A DNA stretch of 64,000 nucleotides from CAXBDP01 sp041689935 (GCA_041689935.1 JBDNFI010000087.1:112963-176962); one strand, 5' to 3'. Positions 26,600 through 35,460 are shown, counted from the stretch's first letter. Notes: generated by a model not told the origin, from the sequence alone. A program made the numbers and translations.

Positions 26600-26983
26600 T
26601 TAACTATTTTGTTTAGGAATATCGCAAACTCGGTAGTTTACAATATGCAGCACCATTAGAGCTATAGAAGCAGACAATGAAATGAATAGCATCCAAGGAG
26701 CTATTTCGTGAGCCATTAATGCGATACTAAAAATAGTAAAAGAAAACCACAATCCCATTCGCATAGTCGGCGTTGGTGACCTTTTGGTAGCATATAAAAC
26801 GGCCAGGAAAGATACCATGATAAAAAAGTAGTCTAAACTATGCCAATGAGTCCCAAAACTCTTTATGGAAAAAAGCGACATTGTAATAATGACAGGTAAT
26901 AAAATGCAATGAACCATGCAGACCATGGAGCTATAGAAGCCAACCAAATCAGCATTTCGCTTTAACCAAGATGTTCTTTTCAT
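26600..26983 (-). CDS. MerC domain membrane protein
   Basis: Small membrane protein of 127 residues with four hydrophobic helices and MVCMVHCILLPVI, the paired Cys motif of MerC-type metal transporters. The start at 26983 gives the family-like N-terminus MKRTSWLKRNADLVGFYSS; an upstream in-frame start exists but would overlap the palindrome described below. In Bacteroidota such genes often sit near Fur/Zur-controlled zinc genes. Here a 15-bp palindrome lies 8 nt upstream of the start, and a DUF3299/ABC locus is divergent. Confidence 0.85.
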   Translation of the reverse strand: MKRTSWLKRNADLVGFYSSMVCMVHCILLPVIITMSLFSIKSFGTHWHSLDYFFIMVSFLAVLYATKRSPTPTMRMGLWFSFTIFSIALMAHEIAPWMLFISLSASIALMVLHIVNYRVCDIPKQNS

Positions 26984-26991
26984 ATATATCA

Positions 26992-27006
26992 TGCAACAAC
27001 GTTGCA
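26992..27006. promoter_or_regulatory. Fur/Zur-type palindrome TGCAACAACGTTGCA
   Basis: Perfect 6-3-6 inverted repeat (TGCAAC, AAC, GTTGCA). It lies 8 nt upstream of the merC start and about 180 nt upstream of the divergent DUF3299-like gene. Size, symmetry and neighbourhood suggest an operator for a Fur-family regulator, most likely Zur. The consensus for this organism is not known to me, so this is inferred. Confidence 0.55.
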
Positions 27007-27188
27007 AAGATGAGGAATATCCTTTATAATTGCAAAAGCAATCATAATTAATTTTGATTGCTATTCATTTCATTGGTAAAGCTTGAAAGAATCCCGGATT
27101 AAATAAGTTGAGATTCCTTTTGACCATTGTACTTAGTAACTTTGGTGGTAATATTGATAAATTTATTAAAAGTTAAACTCGTGCGACA

Positions 27189-27662
27189 ATGCTCACTGAA
27201 CAATCTAAAAAATTCGTCATCCTCCTATTTATTATCTTCGCGGTAATTTGCTCCCCATCAGTAATGGCTCAAGATTCTAACGGTTGGGCTGTATTTTCGA
27301 GGGTTGAATTCAAACCGAAATTTGCAGAGGACTTAAACGTACACATGTTCTATCCAGAATTTACAGAAGAAATTTTGAAGATCGAGAACAAAGAAATAAT
27401 CCTTGAAGGATATGTAATTCCACTTCAAGTAGATAATGAAGTTGAATTCACGGTATTATCTTACTACCCTTATGCGCAATGCTTTTTTTGTGGTGGAGCT
27501 GGACCCGAAACCATCGCAACAGTCTATTTTAAAGAAAAGTCCAAAAAATTTAAAGTTGATGAATTTATCAAAGTGAAAGGAATACTGGTTTTGAATGCAG
27601 AAGATATTGACAAAACAAACTTCATTATCACAGACGCTGTACTTGTAAATAATTCCAAATAA
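27189..27662 (+). CDS. DUF3299-like periplasmic protein with CxxC
   Basis: Secreted protein of 157 residues with a signal peptide (cleavage near SVMAQ). The core has EGYVIPLQVDNEVEFTVLSY followed by CFFCGGAGPETIATV, the signature of DUF3299-type proteins. The two cysteines may bind metal or be redox-active. A close paralogue (29767-30222) flanks the other side of the ABC pair, so the two proteins probably work together or on the two halves of one process. Zinc handling is inferred from the MerC gene and the palindrome. Confidence 0.82.
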   Translation: MLTEQSKKFVILLFIIFAVICSPSVMAQDSNGWAVFSRVEFKPKFAEDLNVHMFYPEFTEEILKIENKEIILEGYVIPLQVDNEVEFTVLSYYPYAQCFFCGGAGPETIATVYFKEKSKKFKVDEFIKVKGILVLNAEDIDKTNFIITDAVLVNNSK

Positions 27663-27787
27663 ATATCCATAGACTATCGCCATTTAGAACGTCTAGTTTT
27701 GATCATTTCATAAGAATTCATTTGCCCGTAAAAAAATGACTTGCCAAGACGGCATTAATTCATAATTTAGGGCTAAACCAATACAAC

Positions 27788-28423
27788 ATGATTGAATTCA
27801 AGGGCGTGAGCTTTTCCTATGATCATAAAGCAACATTCAACTTTAAAGATTTGAGGCTTGAGCAAGGAAGTCATTGGCTCATTTTAGGCGCATCAGGTAG
27901 TGGTAAGACCACCCTACTCCATTTACTTTCTGGCTTATTAAGACCTCAAGCAGGTAGCATCAACATATCAGGTAAAGATATAGCCAACATAAGTGAGGCT
28001 GAATTAGATAAATTTCGCGGAAAAGAAATTGGGCTTGTTTTTCAGAAAGCTCACTTAATAAGCGTACTGAGTGTAAAAGATAATTTGGCAATGGCTCAAT
28101 ATTTAGCTGGCCTGCCACAAGACAGCGGGAGGACAAAGGAAGTATTAACCGAACTGCAATTGGAGAGCAAAATGAATTCAAAGCCGTATCAACTCAGCCA
28201 AGGGGAACAGCAGCGAGTGACCATTGCTAGAGCCGTACTCAATAAGCCCTCCGTCATTTTTGCGGATGAACCCACCTCCGCACTCGACGATATGAATACG
28301 GAAAAGGTAATGAACTTACTGGAAAATCAAGCGAAAAAATACAATGCCACGCTGGTAATTGTAACACATGATCAAAGATTAAAGGGCAGAATTTCTAACC
28401 AAATAACGCTAGAAACACTATGA
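27788..28423 (+). CDS. ABC transporter ATP-binding protein (LolD/MacB type)
   Basis: ABC ATPase of 211 residues. Walker A is GASGSGKTTLL, the signature is LSQGEQQRV, Walker B is VIFADEPTSALDD and the H-loop is VIVTHDQR. The LolD/MacB subgroup works with FtsX-fold permeases on periplasmic or outer-membrane substrates rather than moving solutes through the inner membrane. It overlaps the permease gene by 4 nt. Confidence 0.94.
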   Translation: MIEFKGVSFSYDHKATFNFKDLRLEQGSHWLILGASGSGKTTLLHLLSGLLRPQAGSINISGKDIANISEAELDKFRGKEIGLVFQKAHLISVLSVKDNLAMAQYLAGLPQDSGRTKEVLTELQLESKMNSKPYQLSQGEQQRVTIARAVLNKPSVIFADEPTSALDDMNTEKVMNLLENQAKKYNATLVIVTHDQRLKGRISNQITLETL

Positions 28424-29736
28424 ATTTGCCGACCATAAGCTGGAACTATCTCAAAGGAAAGCCTTTAAATACATTTTTGAATGTATTTTTATTGGCTTTA
28501 GGTATTGCCATCATCATAGTGCTATTATTAGTAAGCAGGCAGGTAGAGGAAAATTTGACCAAAAATGCTAGAGGCATCGATCTAGTCGTGGGGGCAAAAG
28601 GCAGTCCTTTACAATTAATCTTGTCTAGCATTTTCCATATTGATTTCCCCACTGGGAATGTTCCTTTGGAGGAAGCGGAAAAGCTGCTCAACCATCGATT
28701 AGTAAAAAATGCAATTCCACTTGCCTTGGGCGATAACTACGGTGGTTTCCGAATTGTGGGTACGTCGGATGAATACTTAAGCTTATACAGCGCTGAGATT
28801 GATGATGGAGACATTTGGAAAGAGCATTTCGAAGCCACACTAGGATCTGATGTTGCTGCAAACTCAGGATTAAAAATTGGAGATGAATTCTATAGTGCTC
28901 ATGGGATTTCTGGTGGCGGTCATAGCCATGAATCAGACCCTTTTGTGGTCGTGGGTGTATTGAAACCTACAGGCTCTGCTGTGGATAAGCTGATATTTAC
29001 CAATATCGAATCCGTGTGGCTAAGCCATGACAATGGAGTGGTAGAAGCAGACTCAGCGGTATCCATTCCTATGCCCACAAGAAACAGCTCAGTAAGGCCG
29101 GCATTTGGCGTACGCCCGTCAGGAACGACTGCTGCTCAAAGCAAATTGAAATTGGGTAATGCGGATAGAGACCCCAGCATTCCGTTATTTGGTAAGGAAA
29201 TTACTTCTATGTTTATCCAATACAGATCGCCACTTGGTGCTGTACAATTGCCGAGATATGTAAATAGCCAAAGCTCCATGCAAGCTGCCTCACCCGCCTT
29301 CGAAACTGCTCGACTGTTTACGCTGATAGGTGTAGGGGTGGACGTAATGCAAGGGTTTGCTTATTTGATTATTTTCATTTCGGCACTTAGTATATTTATT
29401 GCCCTTTACAATGCCTTGAAGGAAAGAAAATACGATTTGGCGATTATGCGGTCGTTAGGTGCTAGCAAACAAAAGCTCTTCGTCCACGTAATACTGGAAG
29501 GGCTTATAATTACTAGCCTAGGCGCGATATTTGGCTTATTAATTGGCCATGGTATGGTAGAATTACTTGGAGTGCTATTTGAGCAATCTGGACAGCTAGG
29601 TGTTACTGGCAAGCAATTCTTAAAGACTGAACTTATTATAATTGCGGGAAGTTTGATTATTGGAGTAATTGCCGCCTTAATACCAGCCATACAGTCCTAT
29701 AGAACAGATATTTCGAAAGTCTTGGCTCAAGGTTAA
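28420..29736 (+). CDS. FtsX/MacB-type ABC permease with His-rich periplasmic loop
   Basis: Permease of 438 residues: one N-terminal helix (residues 17-40), a large periplasmic domain, and three C-terminal helices with the FtsX signature ALKERKYDLAIMRSLGASKQ. The periplasmic domain contains SGGGHSHESD, a histidine cluster that could contact metal, and VVVGVLKPTGSAVDKLIFTN, typical of permeases found beside DUF3299 proteins. It partners the overlapping ATPase. Transport of zinc itself is not implied; a mechanotransmission role is more likely for this fold. Confidence 0.92.
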   Translation: MNLPTISWNYLKGKPLNTFLNVFLLALGIAIIIVLLLVSRQVEENLTKNARGIDLVVGAKGSPLQLILSSIFHIDFPTGNVPLEEAEKLLNHRLVKNAIPLALGDNYGGFRIVGTSDEYLSLYSAEIDDGDIWKEHFEATLGSDVAANSGLKIGDEFYSAHGISGGGHSHESDPFVVVGVLKPTGSAVDKLIFTNIESVWLSHDNGVVEADSAVSIPMPTRNSSVRPAFGVRPSGTTAAQSKLKLGNADRDPSIPLFGKEITSMFIQYRSPLGAVQLPRYVNSQSSMQAASPAFETARLFTLIGVGVDVMQGFAYLIIFISALSIFIALYNALKERKYDLAIMRSLGASKQKLFVHVILEGLIITSLGAIFGLLIGHGMVELLGVLFEQSGQLGVTGKQFLKTELIIIAGSLIIGVIAALIPAIQSYRTDISKVLAQG

Positions 29737-29766
29737 ATTTTTAAATGCATTAAAAAATAAAATAAC

Positions 29767-30222
29767 ATGAAAAGTAATTTCCTATTAACATTTATCTTTG
29801 TCTTTGGAGTTACTTTACTAGCTCAAAGTCAATCCATCAATTTCAATAGTAGCATTTGGGGTACATTATCCAAAGTAACTTATAAAATTGGAAAAGATGA
29901 ATATGGCGAACTATACATACCAGTGTTTGGTGAAGATGTGAAAAAACTTGAAGGAAAAGAAGTCGTTATTCCAGGCTACATTATTCCATTTGACGGCATG
30001 TTCAAGCCAGACCATATCATCATTAGTTCACTCCCGCTTAGCGAATGTTTCTTTTGTGGGTCAGGCGGCCCAGAAACAGTAATGGACGTATTCCTAAAAG
30101 AACCCGTGAAGTACACAAGTAATCCCATTAAAATAAGAGGGATTCTTACCTTGAACGACAAAGACCCAGATCAAATGATGTATATTTTGAAAGATGCAAA
30201 ATTTGATGGCTTAGCTTTCTAA
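29767..30222 (+). CDS. DUF3299-like periplasmic protein, second copy
   Basis: Paralogue of the 27189-27662 product, 151 residues. A signal peptide (cleavage near LAQSQ) precedes GKEVVIPGYIIPFDG and ECFFCGSGGPETVMDVF. It starts 30 nt after the permease stop and is part of the same operon. Retention of both copies around the ABC pair suggests that they are not redundant. Confidence 0.85.
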   Translation: MKSNFLLTFIFVFGVTLLAQSQSINFNSSIWGTLSKVTYKIGKDEYGELYIPVFGEDVKKLEGKEVVIPGYIIPFDGMFKPDHIIISSLPLSECFFCGSGGPETVMDVFLKEPVKYTSNPIKIRGILTLNDKDPDQMMYILKDAKFDGLAF

Positions 30223-30304
30223 AAAAAGAATAACAGAAAAAATATGAGGCAATTATCAATAATTTGGTAATTGCCTTTTACTTTTACTCTTTAAACAAAA
30301 TACC

Positions 30305-30754
30305 ATGAACAAAATCAAAACATTATTGGTAGCTATGCTTGTTGCATTTGCTGCTATTGCCTGCGAAAGCGGACCAACGGAAGAAGAGCAACAAAACTCG
30401 CTGAAAGATGAAATAACGGGCATACATGATGAGGTAATGCCTAAAATGGGTGAGATCAATATCTTAAAAAATGAATTACTCGCTGACGCCGAAAGTCTTG
30501 CTATGGACTCAACCAATGTTGAGAGCATCGAAATGAGTAATAACCTAAAGCAAGCCGCTAGTGAGTTGGAGGATGCCAACAAAACCATGATGGATTGGAT
30601 GAGGAACTACAAACCAAATTTCGACGGACAAACACATGAGGAAATCATGCAATACCTTGACGAGCAAAAAGTAAAAGCTGGTGAGGTAAAAAACAAAATC
30701 CTTACAAGCATTGAAAAGGCAAAAGCTAAAATTGCTGACAAAACGAAAGAGTAG
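30305..30754 (+). CDS. Helical lipoprotein at the end of the metal operon
   Basis: Lipoprotein of 149 residues (lipobox AAIAC, Cys20) that is almost entirely alpha-helical, with Glu/Lys/Met-rich helices (EEEQQNSLKDEITGIHDEVM, MGEINILKNELLADAESLAM). Bacteroidota relatives are often labelled viral A-type inclusion protein without a real function. Position 82 nt after the second DUF3299-like gene, before a strong terminator, suggests operon membership. Many acidic and Met residues could suit metal binding, but no motif proves it. Confidence 0.75.
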   Translation: MNKIKTLLVAMLVAFAAIACESGPTEEEQQNSLKDEITGIHDEVMPKMGEINILKNELLADAESLAMDSTNVESIEMSNNLKQAASELEDANKTMMDWMRNYKPNFDGQTHEEIMQYLDEQKVKAGEVKNKILTSIEKAKAKIADKTKE

Positions 30755-30774
30755 TAATAAAACTAAATAGATAA

Positions 30775-30819
30775 AACACAAAAGCAGGCCAAAATTTGGC
30801 TTGCTTTTGTGTTTTTTAC
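30775..30819. terminator. Long bidirectional hairpin terminator
   Basis: Arms 30775-30790 and 30798-30813 (AACACAAAAGCAGGCC with GGCTTGCTTTTGTGTT, one G-U pair), loop AAAATTT, followed by TTTT on the plus strand and preceded by A-rich DNA on the other. It separates the convergent metal operon and the propeller lipoprotein gene. Confidence 0.9.
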
Positions 30820-32060
30820 TTAAGCAATAATATTACTGGCGGTGGCTCATCGTTACTAGGTGTTAACGCTCTCATTCTAGTAGCTACTTTGGTAAACTTC
30901 TCTTCAAAATCTGATGGTATGGTATAATCGGGAAACCTTTGCATAAAGGTTTTTAAGATTTCGACTTTTGAAGGAATAACACCTTCAATATATCTCATTT
31001 GTACCTCACGAGTATTTATAACTCCAATTAAATAATCGTCTGAGGGGCCAAGCAACTTCCAGGTTTCTTGAAAAGAAGTTAAGTCATCGAAAAACCCTTG
31101 TGTTTGATAGACTTTCCCATCAGCAAATCCAAAAGGTAAACTTGCAAATCCATAAGATAAGACACCCACCGTCTTATTGCCCGTCGGGATATATACTCCC
31201 AGCTCAAGGATTTTTTCTTTCTCTATCAAATATTTCATACCGTCAAAAGGCTTATATTGATACAATATAAAATCCACATACATCTCCAATTCCTCCCGAG
31301 TAGGAAAAGCTGGCGTTTCTATATGCTCAATATGTTTTACCACTTTCCCATCTTTGAGGTATATAAGTTCAAAAGACCCTGGAGGATGAAGTAATGTGGT
31401 ATCCCCTGGGATTTTATAAAAAACTTTAGACTTTGCTTGACTATTTAAGCTACGTCTTGTCACTGGCAATTGAAAACCCAAAGACTCAAAACTATATCCA
31501 TCGCGAATTTCTAATCTAGGTTCAAAGCCCCCTATATCTAGCTCTTTCGGGTTACCCGTTCTGAAGAGGTATAATTTATCATCGGAATAATAAATATATC
31601 CAGAAGACACCTCGGATATATCACCGATATAGCTCCCATCTAGCGAAAAAATTAGAACCTTTGCCTGCCATTGGTCATAAAGAAAAACACGGTCATTTTC
31701 CTTATCTACCGTAAAGCTGGTCGTTTCATTATACTCTCCAGGCCCAACCCCATTAGCTCCATAAGCTAAAATAAAATTTCCTCGCCGATCAAACTTCTTT
31801 AGAAGACTTGCACCTTCCATTGAAACTATAAAGTAGTCATCGACCATTTCAACATCTACAATATCGGTAAGATAATCCCCTTCTGGTACTCCTACTAAAG
31901 GCACCATTTCTGATTCATCAAAAACTAAGGAGGCAGGAAGATAATTGTAGCTTTTTTTAAATTTTAAGAGATCCCAAGAGAATTCTTGTTTAACTTCCTC
32001 CTCCTTACATGAAGATAGGAGCGACACAACTAAGAGAAATAATAAAGTATATTTTGACAT
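30816..32060 (-). CDS. Six-bladed beta-propeller lipoprotein
   Basis: Lipoprotein of 414 residues from the ATG at 32060, which opens MSKYTLLFLLVVSLLSSC (lipobox LLSSC); an upstream in-frame codon at 32099 adds 13 residues without benefit. Blade motifs include FDRRGNFILAYGANGVGPGE, DKENDRVFLYDQWQAKVLIF and IFSLDGSYIGDIS, a classic six-bladed (NHL-like, PF17170) pattern. The ligand is unknown. A damaged or recoded Cys-rich peptide gene lies just upstream, as in the islands near 8 kb and 62 kb. A longer extension at the C-terminus is proline-rich. Confidence 0.78.
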   Translation of the reverse strand: MSKYTLLFLLVVSLLSSCKEEEVKQEFSWDLLKFKKSYNYLPASLVFDESEMVPLVGVPEGDYLTDIVDVEMVDDYFIVSMEGASLLKKFDRRGNFILAYGANGVGPGEYNETTSFTVDKENDRVFLYDQWQAKVLIFSLDGSYIGDISEVSSGYIYYSDDKLYLFRTGNPKELDIGGFEPRLEIRDGYSFESLGFQLPVTRRSLNSQAKSKVFYKIPGDTTLLHPPGSFELIYLKDGKVVKHIEHIETPAFPTREELEMYVDFILYQYKPFDGMKYLIEKEKILELGVYIPTGNKTVGVLSYGFASLPFGFADGKVYQTQGFFDDLTSFQETWKLLGPSDDYLIGVINTREVQMRYIEGVIPSKVEILKTFMQRFPDYTIPSDFEEKFTKVATRMRALTPSNDEPPPVILLLK

Positions 32061-32117
32061 AGTATTTTTATCTGAAAAAATACCATTGGCTTTGTACAAG
32101 CTAATGGTAAAATAAAA

Positions 32118-32464
32118 TCAATGAGGGTCAGGAAAAGTAATTCCTCCAAAACCTTGAGTCCAAAATTCAACACACGTAAAGCCCGCCGTGCAACCTACGC
32201 CAGCAATTGAACAACTGTAACCTGCATTTCCCCATATTCGGCAGTAAAAAAACCGTCACCAGAAGCTCCTATATCAACACCCATAAACCTGACGGTCGCA
32301 CCAACACCAACATGGATATTAAAATTACAAGCATAAGGTTTTTCTGCATAAGTATTACTCCTTGCATCTAATGGCTTGATAAACAATAAGCCCGCAACTA
32401 AAGCGAAGCCAAAACCGAGTCGAATAAATAAATTTTCAAAACTGGATGAATTTGATGAGATCAA
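32118..32464 (-). pseudogene. Small Cys-rich secreted peptide gene, frameshifted at a T7 run
   Basis: The first frame (from TTG at 32464) encodes a hydrophobic leader (RLGFGFALVAGLLF) and a mature start PYACNFNIHVGVG, then stops at 32195. At the A7 run 32246-32252 (T7 in the gene sense) a shift of -1 moves to a second frame that continues FFYCRIWGNAGYSCSIAGVG, then CTAGFTC, and ends at 32118. Together they give a five-cysteine peptide like those in the other islands. GGT TTT TTT is a perfect slippery U UUU UUU site, so programmed shifting or slippage is possible. A sequencing indel or a decaying gene is equally possible. Confidence 0.55.
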
Positions 32465-32713
32465 ACAAACAAAAAAAAATGACTTCTCCTAGTTTATAAA
32501 AATCATTCACTAATATACCTTTTCTAATTTTCAATATTACTAAATGGCACCGAGATTAAATGCATGAAAATATAATCTAACTTAGATTTTTTTTGTATAA
32601 TTATACAAAGTAATTATTTAATTTTAAAAAATAAAAGTAAAAGTTGGCATGAAAAAAATCTAGCGAAAAATAACTAATAATTAGCTGAAAATTTTACAAA
32701 AACTGCAAAAAAC

Positions 32714-32744
32714 GAAAAAGCCGAGAATTAATCTTGGCTTTTTC
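32714..32744 (-). terminator. Terminator of the rplM-rpsI-rpsB-tsf operon
   Basis: Arms 32714-32726 and 32732-32744 (GAAAAAGCCGAGA with TCTTGGCTTTTTC, one G-U pair), loop ATTAA, followed on the minus strand by a T-rich stretch. It lies 21 nt beyond the tsf stop codon. Between 32465 and 32713 the AT-rich DNA shows no supported gene. Confidence 0.88.
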
Positions 32745-32765
32745 AAATAATATGCGGGAGGAAAA

Positions 32766-33596
32766 TTAACCTAAAGCAACTCTTTTGAATGCACTTACAG
32801 TTAATCCTTTATTTACACTGTCTAAGTATTGCTGTATAGTCATGCTATTATCCTTCACAAAGGATTGACTCAACAGAGTATTGTCTTTGAAGAACTTGTT
32901 CAATTTACCAGTACCGATACGCTCTAGCATTTCTTCCGGCTTACCTTCTTGGCGAGCCTGATCCATACCAATTTCAATTTCTTGTTGTATTACTTTCTGA
33001 TCAACGCCGTCCTTATCTAATGCTACTGGGTTCATAGCAGCTATTTGCATAGCAACGTCACGACCAGCTTCACTTACATCCGCATCACCCGTATGGATCA
33101 TTGCTACTAATACGCCAAGCTTTGCTCCCATGTGTATATAGCTAATTACTTTTTCGCCTTCTACAATTTCGAAAGCAGTGATTTCAAGCTTCTCACCAAT
33201 TTTACCAATCATTTCGACAATCTTATCTCCAACGGTAAGATCGCCCATTTTAATCGCTTTCAATTGCTCGATGGTGGCAGGCTTATTTTGGTATGCCAAA
33301 TCTGCAATTGCATTGCCTAATGCTTGGAATCCATCGTTTTTAGCCACGAAATCGGTTTCACATCCTACTGCTACGATAACGCCTATTTTGTGATCCTCGC
33401 TAGTTCTTACAAAAACACTACCTTCATTTGTTTCTCTGTCAGAACGAGCAGCAGAAACCTTCTGACCTTTTTTTCTAAGAATTTCGATAGCTGTATCGAA
33501 ATCTCCACCAGCTTCCGTGAGTGCTTTTTTGCAATCCATCATACCGGCACCGGTCATTTGTCTAAGTTTGTTGACGTCTTGTGCTGTAATAGCCAT
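32766..33596 (-). CDS. tsf: Translation elongation factor Ts
   Basis: Nucleotide exchange factor for EF-Tu, 276 residues. The N-terminal UBA-like domain begins ITAQDVNKLRQMTGAGMMDC and continues KKALTEA; the core carries TNEGSVFVRTSEDHKIGV and CETDFVAKND. The gene follows rpsB in the usual order and is the last of the ribosomal operon. Confidence 0.98.
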   Translation of the reverse strand: MAITAQDVNKLRQMTGAGMMDCKKALTEAGGDFDTAIEILRKKGQKVSAARSDRETNEGSVFVRTSEDHKIGVIVAVGCETDFVAKNDGFQALGNAIADLAYQNKPATIEQLKAIKMGDLTVGDKIVEMIGKIGEKLEITAFEIVEGEKVISYIHMGAKLGVLVAMIHTGDADVSEAGRDVAMQIAAMNPVALDKDGVDQKVIQQEIEIGMDQARQEGKPEEMLERIGTGKLNKFFKDNTLLSQSFVKDNSMTIQQYLDSVNKGLTVSAFKRVALG

Positions 33597-33708
33597 GATA
33601 AGTCTTATTTTGTTAAGTGAATAATCAGGTTAGAATCAAAACAAAAATTGAACATTGGAGCAGGGTCACAATGTTCAATTTTAATTTTATACAAAAATTT
33701 TAATATAC

Positions 33709-34476
33709 TTATTCCGCTTTAGCCTCTTTAAGATCAGCTTGCTTTTTAGCTTCAATCTCCTCATTCTGGCGCACATCTTCTTTCTCTTGCTTACGCTCCA
33801 TCAAACCTTCTTCGATAGCAGCGGCAAAAGCTTTGGTGATGATCGTTATTGATTTCCATGCATCGTCATTTGATGGGATTGGGAAATCGACCGTACTAGG
33901 ATCAGAATTGGTATCGACCATTGCAAATACTGGAATATTGAGCCTCTTAGCTTCTTTTACAGCGATGTGCTCACGTTTAACGTCAACCACAAACATTGCT
34001 GCTGGTAAGCGAGTAAGATCCACTATGCCACCAAGCACTCTATCCATTTTCTCTGCTTCGCGTTGCACCATCAGGCGCTCCTTCTTTGCAAGATTCTTGT
34101 AGGCTTCATCTTTCATCAATTTATCCATTGAAGAAAGTTTTTTCATTGACTTACGGATAGTAGCGAAGTTGGTAAGCATGCCGCCTAGCCATCTTTCTGT
34201 TACGTAAGGCATTTTGAGCCTTTTCGCTTCTTCAGTTACAATGTCTTTCGCCTGCTTTTTGGTAGCAACGAACATGACCTTACGACCTGAACGAACAAGA
34301 TTTTTAATTGCATGCGATGCTTCGTCGAGACATGCTAATGTTTTATTAAGATCTATAATGTGGATTCCGTTCTTCTCCATAAAAACATACGGAGCCATTT
34401 TTGGATCCCACTTACGAGTAAGGTGACCGAAGTGTACACCTGCATCCAAAAGATCTTTGTATTCTAATTTGGCCAT
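33709..34476 (-). CDS. rpsB: 30S ribosomal protein S2
   Basis: Ribosomal protein S2 of 255 residues. The start at 34476 gives MAKLEYKDLLDAGVHFGHLT, the normal N-terminus; the frame is open further upstream but that part is rpsI sequence read in another frame. RWLGGMLTNFATIRKSM and DTNSDPSTVDFPIPSNDDA are typical. The tail of about 30 residues is Glu/Lys-rich. It lies 22 nt downstream of rpsI and upstream of tsf. Confidence 0.98.
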   Translation of the reverse strand: MAKLEYKDLLDAGVHFGHLTRKWDPKMAPYVFMEKNGIHIIDLNKTLACLDEASHAIKNLVRSGRKVMFVATKKQAKDIVTEEAKRLKMPYVTERWLGGMLTNFATIRKSMKKLSSMDKLMKDEAYKNLAKKERLMVQREAEKMDRVLGGIVDLTRLPAAMFVVDVKREHIAVKEAKRLNIPVFAMVDTNSDPSTVDFPIPSNDDAWKSITIITKAFAAAIEEGLMERKQEKEDVRQNEEIEAKKQADLKEAKAE

Positions 34477-34498
34477 CAAAAATTCGTTTTGAAATCTA

Positions 34499-34885
34499 TT
34501 AACGTTTGCTGAACTGGAATTTCCTTCTTGCTTTTCTTCTACCTGGTTTCTTACGTTCCACCATTCTTGGGTCACGAGTTAAGAATCCTTCTTTTTTCAA
34601 GGCAGGGCGATGCTCTAAGTTATTCTCGCACAATGCGCGACTAATACCTAAACGAATTGCTTCTGCTTGACCTGTTAAACCACCACCATCTACCTTCACA
34701 ACAACATCGAAAGTATCAGGCACATTCACTAAGTGGAATGGCTGCTTTACAATCGTTTGCAAAATTTCAGAAGGAAAATAATCGCTTAGTTTGCGATCAT
34801 TAATAGTTACTTCTCCTTTACCTGCGCTCATATACACTCGCGCTACGGAGGTTTTTCTTCTACCTAAGGTATTGATAATTTCCAT
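34499..34885 (-). CDS. rpsI: 30S ribosomal protein S9
   Basis: Ribosomal protein S9 of 128 residues, N-terminus GRRKTSVARVYM and C-terminus ending PGRRKARRKFQFSKR, whose basic tail contacts P-site tRNA. It follows rplM after 16 nt in the conserved order. Confidence 0.98.
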   Translation of the reverse strand: MEIINTLGRRKTSVARVYMSAGKGEVTINDRKLSDYFPSEILQTIVKQPFHLVNVPDTFDVVVKVDGGGLTGQAEAIRLGISRALCENNLEHRPALKKEGFLTRDPRMVERKKPGRRKARRKFQFSKR

Positions 34886-34901
34886 GTAATCGATTATCAG
34901 A

Positions 34902-35345
34902 TTATAGTTTTATCACTTCTGGCTTCTGAGCTTCATGTGGATGCTCAGTTCCTTCGTAAACATACAAATTTTTAAAAAGCTGTCTACCAAGTCTTGTTTT
35001 TGGAAGCATGCCTCTTACAGCTCTTTCAACCAATAAACGGGATGACTTGTTTTTCAATTCTCTAGGAGTAATTGATTTTTGACCACCTGGATATCCCGTG
35101 TAAGAAAGATATACTCTGTCGTCCATCTTCTTACCAGTCATTCTTACTTTGTCAGCGTTGATCACGATTACGTTGTCGCCAGTATCAACGTGCGGAGTAA
35201 AATCAGGCTTGTGTTTCCCTCTGATCACTTTCGCCACCTGACTTGAAACACGACCAAGTACCTGAGCACTTGCGTCAATTACCACCCACTTCTTATCAGC
35301 AGTAGCCTTATTTACCGAAACGGTTTTATAACTTAAAGTATCCAC
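34902..35345 (-). CDS. rplM: 50S ribosomal protein L13
   Basis: Ribosomal protein L13 of 147 residues with WVVIDASAQVLGRVSSQVAK, DNVIVINADKVRMTGKK and HPHEAQKPEVI. It is the first gene of the rplM-rpsI-rpsB-tsf operon. A promoter with Bacteroidota consensus lies 63-93 nt upstream. Confidence 0.98.
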   Translation of the reverse strand: MDTLSYKTVSVNKATADKKWVVIDASAQVLGRVSSQVAKVIRGKHKPDFTPHVDTGDNVIVINADKVRMTGKKMDDRVYLSYTGYPGGQKSITPRELKNKSSRLLVERAVRGMLPKTRLGRQLFKNLYVYEGTEHPHEAQKPEVIKL

Positions 35346-35389
35346 TTCTTGTAGAATTTAATGCCTTATCAAACAATCATTTATAGCTT

Positions 35390-35438
35390 TCCCTTGAAAA
35401 AGGGACACAAAGATATGAGTATTGATTTGAAAAAACAA
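35390..35438 (-). promoter_or_regulatory. Bacteroidota promoter of the ribosomal operon, with leader hairpin
   Basis: On the minus strand a -33 TTG (35438-35436), 20-nt spacer and -7 TATCTTTG (35415-35408) match the Bacteroidota sigma-A consensus. Just downstream, TCCCTT/AAGGGA with loop GAAA (35390-35405) forms a short hairpin at or near the transcript start. Confidence 0.72.
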
Positions 35439-35460
35439 CATTATCAAGGAAATATCAGTC

